A program made the translations under genes and the position numbers. DNA of 64,000 nt from Magicicada septendecula. Taxonomy: Eukaryota; Arthropoda; Insecta; Hemiptera; Cicadidae. Location: NCBI GenBank assembly GCA_034769895.1, contig CM068369.1, positions 425,531,479-425,595,478 of the forward strand. Direction: 5' to 3'. The notes under the pieces are model-generated. The model worked only from the letters and a program-made list of their open reading frames with translations, searched no databases and had not been told where the DNA came from. Positions 36,560 through 49,291 of this stretch are shown here, piece by piece; position 1 is the stretch's first letter; every line of letters begins with the position of its first letter.

Positions 36560-36845
36560 AGTAAAATAAATATTGCTACCTGGAATGTAAGAGGTATACG
36601 TACAACATAAAACAAACAAATTGGAAGATGAACTAAAGAAAAGAAAAGTGGATATAGCAGTATTAACAGAAATCAAAAAGAAACAGAAAGGAAGTACAAA
36701 CTTAAAATAATATACAATGTTATACAGTGGTGTCGACATAAATACGTGAGCTCAAGCAGGAGTGGCCATTTTAATAAATGAAGACTTTAAAAGGGCTATA
36801 AGATACTATGAGGATTGTTTAGTAGAAACACGTTTAGAGGCTGTA
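36560..36845 (+). mobile_element. RTE-type LINE, part 1: start of endonuclease domain
   Basis: IATWNVRGIRTT (conserved start of AP-type endonuclease) begins near 36,570. A frame-shifted continuation recognisable as KLEDELKKRKVDIAVLTEIK follows, then AGVAILINEDFKRAIRYYED and EDCLVETRLEAVK, up to 36,848 where a mariner interrupts it. The domain continues at 38,095 and again at 61,064. Confidence 0.85.
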
Positions 36846-38092
36846 AAGCATTTTTTATTAAACGATTTTAAAAGAAGTCTCCATTAACATTAAGGCATGA
36901 ATCCCACTGTTGCACTAGTCTGTAGATTTCCTGCTGGTAAAATTCTTGCGGGTGTTTGCGGAAACATTCGCTAACAGCAAATTCTACCACAGCATCTGAT
37001 TTGAACTGCCGTCCTTTTAGTGATTTCTTTAATGGACCACAAACATGATAATCACACTGGGACAAGTCGGGACTGTAAGGTGGATGTTGTAAGACTTCCC
37101 ACTTCATACGACCAAGCAGATCTTGAATCATCTGGGTTACAGGGGGTCGAGGATTATCATGCAGAAGAATGGCACCATTTGTGAGCTTCCCGGAATGTTT
37201 ATTCTTGATGCTGACCCGTAAGCGTTTTAAGCTGTCTGTATATCGATTCAGTGTTGATGTTGACACCAGGTTCTTTAAAATCAAAGACCAGCACACCCTG
37301 ATAATAAAAAATACGGTCACCATTACTTTTCCTGCCGAAGGTTGGGACCAACATTTTTTTGCCTTCAGAGATTGTACATCCTTCCACTCCATACTCTGAG
37401 GTTTGGATTCTGGTTCATAGTGATAACACCAAGACTCATCACCGGCAACAATTTGGTGTAGAAAGGCATTACCTTGTTGTTGATAGCACATCAAATGCTG
37501 TAATGATAAGGCTAAACGGAAATTTTTCTGCTCATCAGTAAGCAGTCATGGAATCCGCTGAGCAGCAACTTTGTGATAGCCAAGACTATGAATGATGGAA
37601 TGAACAGGTCCCATGCTGATGCTCAACATTTGAGAAAGTTCTCTAACTTTGATGTGCCTATTTGCACGTAAAGCAGTTTCCAGCTGTCTCACATTTTCAT
37701 CTGATGCTGCAACATGTACAGGTCCGGGACGGGCCAAATCTTTAGTGGATTCTCTTCCTTGTATGAAATTTATTGCACCATTCAACCACTGCCATATGAG
37801 AATAACTATAGTCACCATATACAGCTTTCATTCTTGTATAAATTTCAATTGGCTGATGCCCCTCAGTGGCCAAAAACTGAATAATGGTACACAGACTATC
37901 ATTGGACGGATTTTCTATCATAGATGTCATTTTTTAACCCAGTCACAATGCTTAGAAAGGAGCAAACTGCAAATATTTTTGACAGACACGTCATAGGTAT
38001 TTAAACAGACAATATAAACAAATTAATTCCGTTGCCATGGCGAGGAAGTCACAGCTGCGCAGATCAAATGTGTTTCTATTGAAGAATCCTCG
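36846..38092 (-). mobile_element. mariner DNA transposon, 1.25 kb
   Basis: A mariner inserted at a TA within the endonuclease frame of a LINE: TA at 36,844-36,845 on one side and 38,093-38,094 on the other. Imperfect terminal inverted repeats can be aligned (AGCATTTTTTATTAAAC at the left, AGGATTCTTCAATAGAAAC as the reverse complement of the right). Length, TA target and transposase content fit the mariner family of Tc1/mariner. Removing it brings LINE codons EAVK and WMSERIIS into one frame if the right TA and a few bases are dropped. Confidence 0.88.
36868..37930 (-). pseudogene. mariner transposase, broken
   Basis: Cut-and-paste transposase of DD34D type. The N-terminal helix-turn-helix region (residues 1-60, MTSMIENPSNDS to VVEWCNKFH) is in one frame and the second DNA-binding part (GRESTKDLARPGPVHVA to IHSLGYHKVAAQRIP) in another, with a frameshift near 37,770. 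An in-frame TGA at 37,546-37,548 sits where the family has Trp. The catalytic part (37,494 down to 36,868) is intact: AGDESWCYHYEP, LLHDNPRPP and HPPYSPDLSQCDYH, with exactly 34 residues between the second and third Asp. It ends NVNGDFF. The expected length of about 345 residues is met, so there are two visible breaks. Confidence 0.9.
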
Positions 38093-38094
38093 TA

Positions 38095-38249
38095 CGAATG
38101 GATGAGTGAAAGAATAATTTCAGTAAAATTAAGAATGGAAAGAGGGAATCTAACACTGATGGGAGTTTATGCACTGGAGGAAGAAAGGAAAAAAGAATCT
38201 GATGAATTCTACCAACAACTGCAAGATGTAATTGATAAGGTAAATAAAA
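38095..38249 (+). mobile_element. RTE-type LINE, part 2: endonuclease domain continued
   Basis: SERIISVKLRMERGNLTLMG is followed by VYALEEERKKESDEFYQQLQ and DVIDKVNK, which continues directly from part 1. It is cut at 38,249 by the 22.8-kb repeat block. The next residues of the domain are found at 61,068. Confidence 0.88.
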
Positions 38250-38740
38250 TATCGGTATGGAGAACCATACATGACTTCCATGTTCTAAGATTTATATTTA
38301 AAATCATTTACGAAATGAAATGTTTCCATAGAAACTACTTCTTTCCACTTATTGCTTCAGCCTTAACCACAGTACTGTGGTTACTAACGTATACACCACA
38401 CGTTATCGCACTCGATTTTCACTGATAATGGCAGTCGACGGCACTGCTGAAAAGTCTGGTTTTGCAGAAAACATTGGACTACAGCCAAACAGCCAGGGAA
38501 GGAATTTTAACAACAAACAACTACTTTGTTGCCGATAACGTAGTACACATAAAAAATTATACTTTCCTCTTTCAACTATAATTTTCATTTATAGAAAATT
38601 ATCCCCACCCCGTTCAACTAGTCTCTTCAATTATAGATATTTCATCTACGTTTCTACAGTGGATTATTAAGATCTTCTTATCAGGATACTTTATTTATCA
38701 AAATTAAGTACTTTACTCTTGTTACAACAAAAAATGTTTC
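38250..38740 (+). repeat. Left-end module (type A), reference copy
   Basis: It starts TATCGGTATGGAGAACCATA, with a 6-bp stem GTATGG/CCATAC. Landmarks are CACAGTACTGTGG (a palindrome), GCAGTCGACGGCACTGC, GGAAGGAATTTTAACAACAA and ACTTCTTTGTTGCCGATAAC. Other plus-strand starts are at 39,373, 40,695, 46,438, 49,435, 54,587 and 57,772. Minus-strand copies end near 44,216 and 45,997. Copies at 49,435, 54,587 and 57,772 are short forms switching early to a CAGCCAAACAGCCAGGCTGT segment. Confidence 0.9.
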
Positions 38741-38749
38741 AGGTAAACT

Positions 38750-39370
38750 GCCCTTTCCCCGTAACCAATCTCCACCAAAATCAATAGGCCTTGAGTCTTC
38801 TACAACTCAGGCACATATGTAAAAAATTATTTGATTCTGTTTGAATGTGCGGCAGTTATCGTTCGTCATAGAAAAAATTACCCTTGTTAAAACATAAAAC
38901 GTTGCAAGTAAACTACCCATTTCCCTTAACCGATCTTCACCAAAATCAATAAATCTTGAGTACTTAAAACTTTAGGAATGTATGCAAAAAATTATTTGAC
39001 TCTCTTTGATTATGCGGCAGTTATCATTCGTCATAAAAATAAAATTACCCTTTTAAAACATAAAACGTTGCAGGTAAACTACCGTTTTCTCTTAACCGAT
39101 CTTCACCAAAATCAACTAACCTTGAGGACTCTATAATTTGGGAAGGTGTGCAAAAAAGTATTTGATTCTGTTTGAAGTTACGGCTGTTATCGTTTGCCAT
39201 AAAAACAATTACCCTTGTTAAAACATAAAACGTTGCAGGTAAACTACCCCTTCCCCTTAACCGATCTTCACCAAAAACAATATTTCGTGAGAACTCTACA
39301 ATTGAGGGCTGTATGCGAAACCTTATTTGATTCTGTTTAAATTTGCGGCTGTTATCGTTTGCCATAGACA
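38750..39370 (+). repeat. Core minisatellite units (type B), first group
   Basis: Units of 159-170 bp with the conserved boxes GGTAAACTACCCCTTTCCCT, TAACCGATCTTCACCAAAA, CTTGAGAACTCTACAATTCA and TTTGCGGCTGTTATCGTTTG. They recur through most of the block in either orientation, several dozen in all. Sister units differ by 5-20%. Short open frames of 60-119 codons in them are chance. Confidence 0.93.
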
Positions 39371-40529
39371 AATATCGGTATGGAGAACCATACATGACTT
39401 CCATGTTCTAAGATTTATATTTAAAATCATTTACGAAATGAAATGTTTCCATAGAAAATACTTCTTTCCACTTATTGCTTCAGCCGTAACCACAGTACTG
39501 TGGTCACTAACGTATACCACCACACGTTATCGCACTCGATTTTCACTAATGATGGCAGTCGACGGCACTGCCAAAACATCTGGTTTTGCACAAAAACATT
39601 GCACTACGGCAAAACAGCCCGGGAAGGAATTTTAACAACAAACTACTACTTTGTTGCCGATAACGTAGTACCCATATAAAAATTATCCCCTCCCCCTTCA
39701 AATATAATTTTCATTTATAGAAAATTACCCCCACCCCGTTCTACTAGCCTCTTCATTTATAGATATTTCACTTATAGGATTATTAAGATCTTCTTATCAG
39801 GTTACTTTATTTATCAAAATTACGTACTTTACTCTAGTTACAACAAAAAATGTTACAGGTAAACTACCCTTTCCCTGTAACCGATCTTCACCAAAATCAA
39901 TAGGCCTTGAGTGTTCTACAACTCAGGCACATATGTAAAAAATTATTTTATTCTGTTCACTACAATTTAGGGACGTATGCAAAAAATTATTTTATTATGT
40001 TTGAATTGACGGCAGTTATCGTTCGTCATGAAAAATGTCTCTTGTTAAAACATAAAACGTTGCCGCTAAACTACCCCTTTCCCTTAACCGATCTTCACCA
40101 AAATCAACAGACCTTGAGTACTTAAAACTTCAGGAATGTATGCAACAAATTATTTCATTCTCTTTGAATATGCGGCTGTTATCATTCGTCATAAAAATAA
40201 AATTACCCTTTTAAAACATAAAACGTGGCAGGTAAACTACCCTTTTCTCTTAATCGATCTTCACCAAAATCAACAGGTCTTGAGAACTACAATTCAGTGT
40301 TGTATGCGAAGCATTATTTGATTCTGTTTGAATTTGCGGCTGTTATCGTTTGCCATAGAAAAAATTACCCTTGATAAAAAAACGTTGCAGGTAAACTACC
40401 CCTTTCCGTAAACCGATCTTCACCAAAAACAATAGGTCTCGAGTACTCTATAATGCAGGTCGGTATGCAAAAAATTATTAGATTCTGTTTGAATTTGCGG
40501 CTATTATCGTTTGCTAAAAAAAATTCTAT

Positions 40530-40692
40530 AGACAGATAGACACACAGACACAGACACTCACACAGATACTTTTCGAAAATGACTTTTTTTCATGTTTTGA
40601 GTGTAGTACAATCAGAATCTGCAATTATCTCGAACACGATTTTTTTTGCCATCACCATACTTCCATTTCCTTCCGTTAACTATAATTTACTC
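40530..40692 (+). repeat. Microsatellite plus terminal block (type C), first plus-strand copy
   Basis: CAGACAGATAGACACACAGA-type repeats are followed by CTTTTTTTCATGTTTTGAGT, GCAATTATCTCGAACACGAT and GCCATCACCATACTTCCATT. About 20 copies occur in the block (for example at 42,120 and 42,265 on the minus strand, and 46,260, 50,800, 51,810, 52,600, 53,610, 55,790, 58,970 and 60,910 on the plus strand). Most end in the palindrome TTCCTTAAGGAA followed by ATGGAAGTA. Confidence 0.9.
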
Positions 40693-41595
40693 CATATCGG
40701 TATGGAGAACCATACATGACTTCCATGTTCTAAGATTTATATTTAAAATCATTTACGAAATGAAATGTTTCCATAGAAACTACGTCTTTCTACTTATTGC
40801 TTCAGTCTTAACCACTGTACTGTGGTCACTAACGTATACCACCACACGTTATCGCACTCGATTTTCACTGATAATGGCAGTCGACGGCACTGCCTAAACG
40901 TCTGGTTTTGCAGAAAACTATGGTCTACGGCCAAACAGGACGGGAAGGAATTTTAACAACAAACTACTTCTTTGTTGCCGATAATGTAGTACGTATATAA
41001 AAATTTATCCTCTCCCCCTTCAACTATAATTTTCATTTATACAAAATTACCCCCACCCCGTTCAACTAGCCTCTTCATTTATAGATATTTCATCTACGTT
41101 TCTACAGTGGATTATTAAGATATTCTTATCAGGATACTTTATTTATCAAAATTAAATCCTTTACACTTGTTACAACAAAAAATGTTTCTGGTAAACTAAC
41201 CTTTCCCCCAAACCGATCTTCACCAAAATCAATAGGCCTTGAGTCCTCTACAACTCAGGCACATATGTGAAAAATTATTGGATTCTGTTTGAATTTACGG
41301 CAGTTATCGTTCGTCATGAAAAAATTTCTCTTGTTACAACATAAAATGTTGCGGGTAAACTACCCCTTTCCCTTAACCGATCTTCACCAAAATCAGCAGG
41401 CCTTGAGTTCTCTACAATGTAGGGAAGTATGGAAAACATTATTTGATTATGTTTGAATTTACGGCAGTTATCGTTCGTCATAGAAAAAATTACCCTTGTT
41501 ATCACATAAAACGTTGCAGGTAAACTACACCTTTCTCTTAACCGATCTTCAACAAAATAAACAGGCCTTGAGTCCTCTACAACTCAGGCACATAT

Positions 41596-41849
41596 TGTAA
41601 CGTGTCGAATATTACGTTTGTATAAATACTTACGATGTCGAACGTCTACTCACCAGTTCGGCCGTTCAATTCGAATTTACTGCCTCGCCGTCTGGTTGAC
41701 CAACACTGCTGAGTGAATCGACTCGTCAAATTTATTTATTCTATATTTTTATTTCTCAAACTTTTATATTACGTTGAATAAATCAAACATACAGTTTAAA
41801 GTGTGGACGTAGTTTTATTATCAGTTAATGATATAGTTTGATAATTACA
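41596..41849. mobile_element. Solo LTR-like insertion (LTR retroelement fossil), 254 bp
   Basis: A unique segment inside the array that starts TGTAA and ends TTACA, the TG...CA inverted ends of LTRs, with an AATAAA signal near 41,778. No internal coding region is present, so it is a solo LTR. The flanks do not share a clear target duplication: the left flank is mid core unit and the right flank is mid left-end module, suggesting later recombination. Family and age cannot be set from one copy. Confidence 0.5.
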
Positions 41850-42117
41850 ATTAATAAAAAGTATCCCCTCCGCCTTCAACTATAATTTTCATTTATAGAA
41901 AATTACCCCCACCCCGTTCAACTAGCGTCTTCATTTATAGATATTTGATCTATGTTTCTACAGTGGATTATTATGAGCTTCTTATCAGGATACTTTATTT
42001 ATCAAAATTAAGTACTTAACTCTTGTTACAACATAAAATGTTGCCGGTAAGCTACCCCTTTCCCTTAAACGATCTTCACCAAAATCAACAGGCTACTTCA
42101 CCAAAATCAAATGACTT

Positions 42118-43355
42118 TACTTCCATGTTCCTTAAGGAAATGGAAGTATGGTGATGGCAAAAAAAATCGTGTTCGAGATTATTGCAGATTCTGATTGTAC
42201 TACACTCAAAACATGAAAAAAGTCATTTTCCGAAAAGTGTCTGACTGTGACTATAGATTTTTTTACTTCCATATTCCTTAAGGAAATGGAAGTATGGTGA
42301 TGGCAAAAAAAATCGTGTTCGAGATTATTGCAGATTCTGATTGTACTACACTCAAAACATGAAAAAAAGTCGTTTTTCGAAAAGTGTCTGTGTGTGTGTG
42401 TGTCTGTGTGTCTGTTGTGTGTCTATGTGTAGATTTTTTTTATGGCAAACGATAACTGCCGCAAATTCGAACAGAATCAAATAATTTTTTGCATACAGCT
42501 CTGATTTGTAGAGTACTCAGGACCTATTGTTTTTGGTGAAGATCGGTTGAGGGAAAGGGGTAGTTTACCAGCAACGGTTTTTTTTTATCAAGGGAAATTT
42601 TTTTTTGGCAAACGATAACAGCCGCAAATTCAAACAGAATTAAATAATGTTTCGCATACAGGCCTGAATTGTAGAGTTCTCAAGATCTATTGTTTTTGGT
42701 GAAGATCGGTTTAGGGAAAGGGGTAGTTTACCAGCAACGTTTTTTTAACAAGGGTATTTTCTATGGCAAACGATAACAGCCGCAAATTCAAACAGAATCA
42801 AATACTTTTTGGCATACAGCCCTGGTTTGTAGAGTACTCAAGAGCTATTGTTTTTGTTGAAGATCGGTTATGGGGAAGGGGTAGTTTACCAGCAACGTTT
42901 TTTTATCAAGCGTATTTTGTATGGCAAACGATAACAGCCGCAAATTAAAATAGAATCAAATAATTTTTTGCAAACATCCCTGAATTGTAGAGGTCTCAAG
43001 GACTTTTGATTTTGGTGAAGATCGGTTAAGGGGAAGGGGTAGTTTACCAGCAACGTTTTACGTTTTAACAACAGTAAAGTACTTGAAAATTCATTTAAAC
43101 TTTTTGAAACAATGGTAATTGTTAAAAATAAAATAATTTTGTTGCCAGGCAATAAAATTATAATTTTTTCATTTTAATGTAAATTATGTATGAGTTAATA
43201 TCTTTATATATATAATTCTTCTGTACGTGTGTATGTCACTGAACTCCTCCATGTATAAAATAATATATCGTTCGTGGCAGGCAAGCATATCTCAGTTATG
43301 TAATGTTTACGTTTCCATTTTATTATTATGCCTACAGCAACAAAAAGGCAGGTAA

Positions 43356-43421
<66 letters not shown>

Positions 43422-46080
43422 TCACGTTATTTCTGGCCTCACTCATGTTTATTTTCTTACATTTGCACGCTTTTTACATGGAAAGTGCCGAAACCCACAC
43501 CAACATAACGCGTGCAAGCCGAAAAAATGGACATCAATTTGCTTCCTGTGGATCGCTGGGCAATGTAACTGCACGTGTTTACAGAGGAACGATTCATAGA
43601 CAGACTTTTCGTCTTTAGGGAATGAACCCTCTGCAAGATGCTGAGGGTCCATGAGTGACTTCGGAGCGCTCCTTCTTTTTCGCGTGTTTCTTCTGTGAAA
43701 CATACACTGTAGATTCGCAGCTTTACTCTAAGCAACGCTCAATAGGAAATGTTGAAAATTTTTGTCTACAGTGTACCCTCATTCACACTAAACCTGCTCT
43801 GATGTTTTAATTACGGACATCATAATATTAAAACTTTGGAAACTTGAGCACTACTTAATGGAGATCAATCATTAACTTACACAAGCAATTAATTTTATGC
43901 ATATATTTTATATATATGTGTACAACGTTATCGGCAACAAAGAAGTAGTTTTTGTTAAAATTCCTTCCCGGGATATTTGGCCGTAGTCCAATGTTTTCTA
44001 CAAAACCAGACGTTTCGGCAATGCCATCGACTTCCATCATCAGTGAAAATCGAGTGCAATAACGTGAGGTGGTATACGTTATTGACCACAGTACTGTGGT
44101 TAAGGCTGAAGCAGTAAGTAGAAAGAAGTAGTCTCTATGGTAATATTTCATTTCGAAAATGATTTTAAATATAAATATTAGAATATGGAAGTCATGTATG
44201 GTTCTCCATACCGATATTTTTCTTTGGCAAACGATAACAGCCGCAAATTCAAACAGAATCAAATAATTTTTTGCATAGAGCCATGATTTGTAGAGTACTC
44301 AAGACCTATTGTTTTTGGTAAAGATCGGTTAAGGGAAAGGGGTAGTTTACCGGCAACGGTTTTTTTTAATAAAAGGTAATTTTTTTCTATGGCAAACGAT
44401 AACAGCCGCAAATTCAAACAGAATCGAATAATATTTTGCACACAGTCCTGAATTGTAGAGTTTTCAAGATATATTGTTTCTGTTGAAAATCGGGTTAGGG
44501 AAAAGGGTAGTTTACCTGCAACGTTTTATGTCTTAACAAGGGTAATTTTTTATATGACGAACGATAACTGCCGTACATTAAAACAGAATCAACTACTCTT
44601 CTGCATACCTTTTTGAATTATACAGAACTCAAGGTCTGTTGATTTTGTTGAAAATCGGTTAAAGGAAAGGGGTAGTTTACCGGCAACATTTTATGTTTTA
44701 ACAAGGGTATTTTCTATGGTAAACGATAACAGCCGCAAATTCAAACAGAATCAAATGATTATTTGCATACAGTCCTATATTGCAGAGTTCTCAAGACCTA
44801 TTGTTTTTGGTGAAGATCGGTAAAGGGGAAGGGGTAGTTTACCAGCAACGTTTTATGTTTTAACAAGGGTATTTTTTATGGGAAACGATAACAGCCGCAA
44901 ATTCAAACAGAATCAAATGATGTTTTGCATACAGCCCTGTATTGTAGAGTTCTCAATACCTATTGGTGTTGGAGAAGATCGGTTAAGGGAAAGGGGTAGT
45001 TTACCAGCAACATTTTATGTTTTAACAAGGGTAATTTTTTATATGACGAACGATAACTGCCGTAATTTCAAACAGAATCAACTACGTTTTTGCATTCCTT
45101 TTTGAACTAAAGAGAACTCGAGGTCTGTTGATTTTGTTGAAGATCGGTTAAAGGAAAGGGGTAGTTTATCAGCAACGTTTTATGTTTTAAAAAGAGTAAT
45201 TTTTTTTATGACGAACGATAACTGCCGAAAATTCAAAGAGAATCAAATAATTTTTTGCACACTTTCCTGAGATGTAGAGAACTCAAGGTCTGTTGATTTT
45301 GGAGAAGATCGGTTAAGGGAAGGAGTAGTTTACCTGCAACATTTTATGTTGTAACAAGAGAAATGTTTCCATGACGAACGATAACTGCCGCACATTCAAA
45401 CAGAATCAAATATTTTTTTGCATGCATCCCTGAATTGTAGAGGACTGAAGGTCTATTGATTTTGGAGAAGACCGGTTAAGAGAAAGGAGTAGTTTACCTC
45501 AAACATTTTATGATTTAACAGGAGTAAAGTACTTAATTTTTATAAATAAAGTATCTTGATAAGAAGCTCATAATAATCCACCGTAGAAACGTAGATGAAA
45601 TATCTATAAATGAAGAGGTTAGGTGAACGGGGTGTGGGGGTAATTTTCTATTATTAAAAATTATTGTTGAAGGTGGAGGGGAGACTTTTTTATATTTGTA
45701 CTACGTTATCGGCAACAAAGAAGTAGTTTTTTGTTAAAATTGCTTCCCGGGCTGTTTAGCCGTATTCCAATGTTTTCTGCAAAACCAGACTTTTCGGCAG
45801 TTCCATCAACTGCCATCATCAGTGAAAATCGAGTGCGAAAACATGAGATGGTATACGTTAGTGACCACAATACTGTGGTTAATGCTGAAGCAATAAGTAG
45901 AAAGACGTAGTTTCTATGGAAATATTTCTTTTCGAATATGAATTTAAATATAAATCTTAGAACATGGAAGTCATGTATGGTTCTCCATACCGATATTTTT
46001 TCCTGTTTTGAGTGTAGTACAATCAGAATCTGCAATCATCTCGAACACGATTTTTTTTGCCATCACCATTCTTCCATTTC
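42118..46080 (-). repeat. Inverted stretch of the array
   Basis: From about 42,118 to 46,080 nearly all core, left-end and terminal modules read on the minus strand, while the rest of the block reads on the plus strand. The switch points lie at terminal hairpin blocks (42,118 and about 46,095). An inversion or opposite-strand insertion explains it. Confidence 0.85.
43060..43900 (+). repeat. Single-copy-like module with (CA)n, inverted partner of 46,735-47,360
   Basis: A module between core units that is not part of the usual A/B/C set. It carries a pure CA run (43,356-43,419) and the landmarks GGAGCGCTCC, GGGTCCATGAGTGACTT and TTACTCTAAGCAACGCTC. The same module, inverted and with an expanded microsatellite, lies at 46,735-47,360. 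Short open pieces (MPTATKRQ before a GGCAGGTAAG donor-like site; SRKNGHQFASCGSLGN after the CA run) suggest a captured or parental coding relic, not identified. Confidence 0.8.
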
Positions 46081-46734
46081 CTTAAGGAACGGAAGTAAAA
46101 ATTACCCTTGATTAAAAAAAACGTTGCTGGTAAACTACCCCTTTCCCTTAACCGATCTTCACCAAAAACAATAGGTCTTGAGTACTCTACAAATCAGGTT
46201 TGTATGCAAAAAATTATTTGATTCTGTTTGAATTTGCGGCTGTTATCGTTTGCCATAGAAAAAAATCTAGAGACACACATACACATAGACAGACAGACAC
46301 ACACACACAGACACTTTTCGAAAAATGACTTTTTTTCATGTTTTGGGTGTAGTAAAAACAGAATCTGCAATAATCTCGAACACGATTTTTTTTTGCCATC
46401 ACCATACTTCCATTTCCTTATGGAGCATGAAAGTAAATATCGGTATGGAGAACCATACATGACTTCCATGTCCTAAGATTTATATTTAAAATCATTTTCG
46501 AAATAAAATATTTCCACAGAAATTACTTCTTTCTTCAGCCTTAACCACAGTACTGTGGTCAGTAACGTATACCACCTCCAGTTAGCGCATTCGATTTTCT
46601 CTGATGATGGTAGGCGATGGCACTGCTGAAACGTCTGGTTTTTCATAAAATTTTGGAGCTTGGCCAAACTGCCCGGGAAGGAATTTTAACAACAAACTAT
46701 TTCTTTGTTGCCGATAATGTAGTACACATATAAA

Positions 46735-47360
<626 letters not shown>

Positions 47361-47989
47361 TTATCTCTCATACATGATTTAAATTAAATTTAAAAAATAT
47401 AAAATTTTGTTAAAGTGAAATGAAGTGTTTCCATAGAAACTACTTCTTTGTTGTCAATAACGTATTACACATATAAAACTTATAAAATTTACTTTCTCCA
47501 TCATCAACTACCATTTTAATTTATAGAAAATTACCCCCTTCCCCTTCAACTATCCTTTTGATTTATAGATATTTCATCTACCTTTCTACAGTGGATTATT
47601 ATGACCGTCTTCAAAGGATACTTTATTTATCAAAATTAAGCACTTTACTCTTGTTAAAATGTAAAACGTTGCAGGTAAACTACTCCTTCCCTTTAACCGA
47701 TCTTCACCAAAATCAATAGACCCTGAGCTCTCTGCAACTCAGGAAAGGGTGCAAAAAATTATTTGATTCTCATTGAATTTTCGGCAGTTATCGTTCGTCA
47801 AAAAAAATTACCCTTTTAAAACATAAAACGTTGCTGATAAACTACCCCTTCCCTTAACCGATCTTCAACAAAATCAACAGACCTTGAGTTCTCTTTAGTT
47901 CAAAAAGGTATGCAAAAACCTAGTTGATTCTGTTTGAATTTACGGCAGATATAGTTCGTCATATAAAAAATTACCCTTGTTAAAACATA

Positions 47990-49291
47990 AAATGTTGCAG
48001 GTAAACTACCCCTATCCCTTAACCGATCTTCACCAAAAACGACAGGTCTTGGGTACTCAACAATTCAGGCCTGTATGCAAACAACTATTTGATTCTGTTA
48101 GAATTTGCGGCTGTTATTGTTTGCCATAGAAAACACCCTTGATAAAACATAAAACGTTGCTGGTAAACTACCCTATTCCATAAACCGATCTTCACCAAAA
48201 ACAATAGGTATTGAGAACTCTACAATTCAGGGCTGTATGCAAAACATTAGTTGATTCTCTTCAAATTTACGGCAGTTATCGTTCGTCATAGAAAAAAATG
48301 CCCTTGTTAAAACATAAAACGTTGCTGGTAAACTACCCCTTTCCCTTAAGCGATCTTCACCAAAATCAACAGACCTTGAGTTCTGTATAATTCAAAAAGG
48401 TATGCAGAAGAGTAGTTGATTCTGTTTTAATGTACGGCAGTTATCGTTCGTCAAAAAAAATTACCCTTGATAAAACATAAAATGTTGCTGGTAAACAACC
48501 CTATTCCCTTAACCGATCTTCACCAAACCAGCATGTCTTGAGAACTCTACATTTCAGGGCTGTATGCAAAAACGTATTTGATTCTGTTTGAATTTGCGAC
48601 TGTTATCGTTTACTATAGAAAAAAATTACCCTTGATAAAAAACCGTTGCAGGTAAACTACCCCTATCCCTTAACCGATCTTCACCAAAAACGACAGGTCT
48701 TGGGTACTCAACAATTCAGGCCTGTATGCAAACAATTATTTGATTCTGTTGGAATTTGCGGCTGTTATTGTTTGCCATAGAAAACACCCTTGATAAAACA
48801 TAAAACGTTGCTGGTAAACTACCCTATTCCATAAACCGATCTTCACCAAAAACAACAGGTATTGAGAACTCTACAATTCAGGGCTGTATGCAAAACATTA
48901 GTTGATTCTCTTTAAATTTACGGCAGTTATCGTTCGTCATAGAAAAAAATGCCCTTGTTAAAACATAAAACGTTGCAGGTAAACTACCCCTTTCCATTAA
49001 CCGATCTTCATCAAAATCAACAGGCCTTGAGTTCTGTATAATTCAAAAAGGTATGCAGAAGAGCAATTGATTCTGTTTTAATGTACGGCAGTTATCGTTC
49101 GTCAAAAAAAATTACCCTTGATAAAACATAAAATGTTGCAGGTAAACAACCCTATTCCCTTAACCGATCTTCACCAAACCAGCATGTCTTGAGAACTCTA
49201 CATTTCAGGGCTGTATGCAAAAACGTATTTGGTTCTGTTTGAATTTGCGGCTCTTATCGTTTGCCATAGAAAATACCCTTTTAAAACATAA
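47990..49291 (+). repeat. Tandem duplication of a 651-bp block of four core units
   Basis: Distinctive variants recur at an exact offset of 651 bp: AATTCAGGCCTGTATGCAAA at 48,062 and 48,713, and CCAAACCAGCATGTCTTGAG at about 48,523 and 49,174. So blocks of several units, not single units, were duplicated. Confidence 0.9.
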
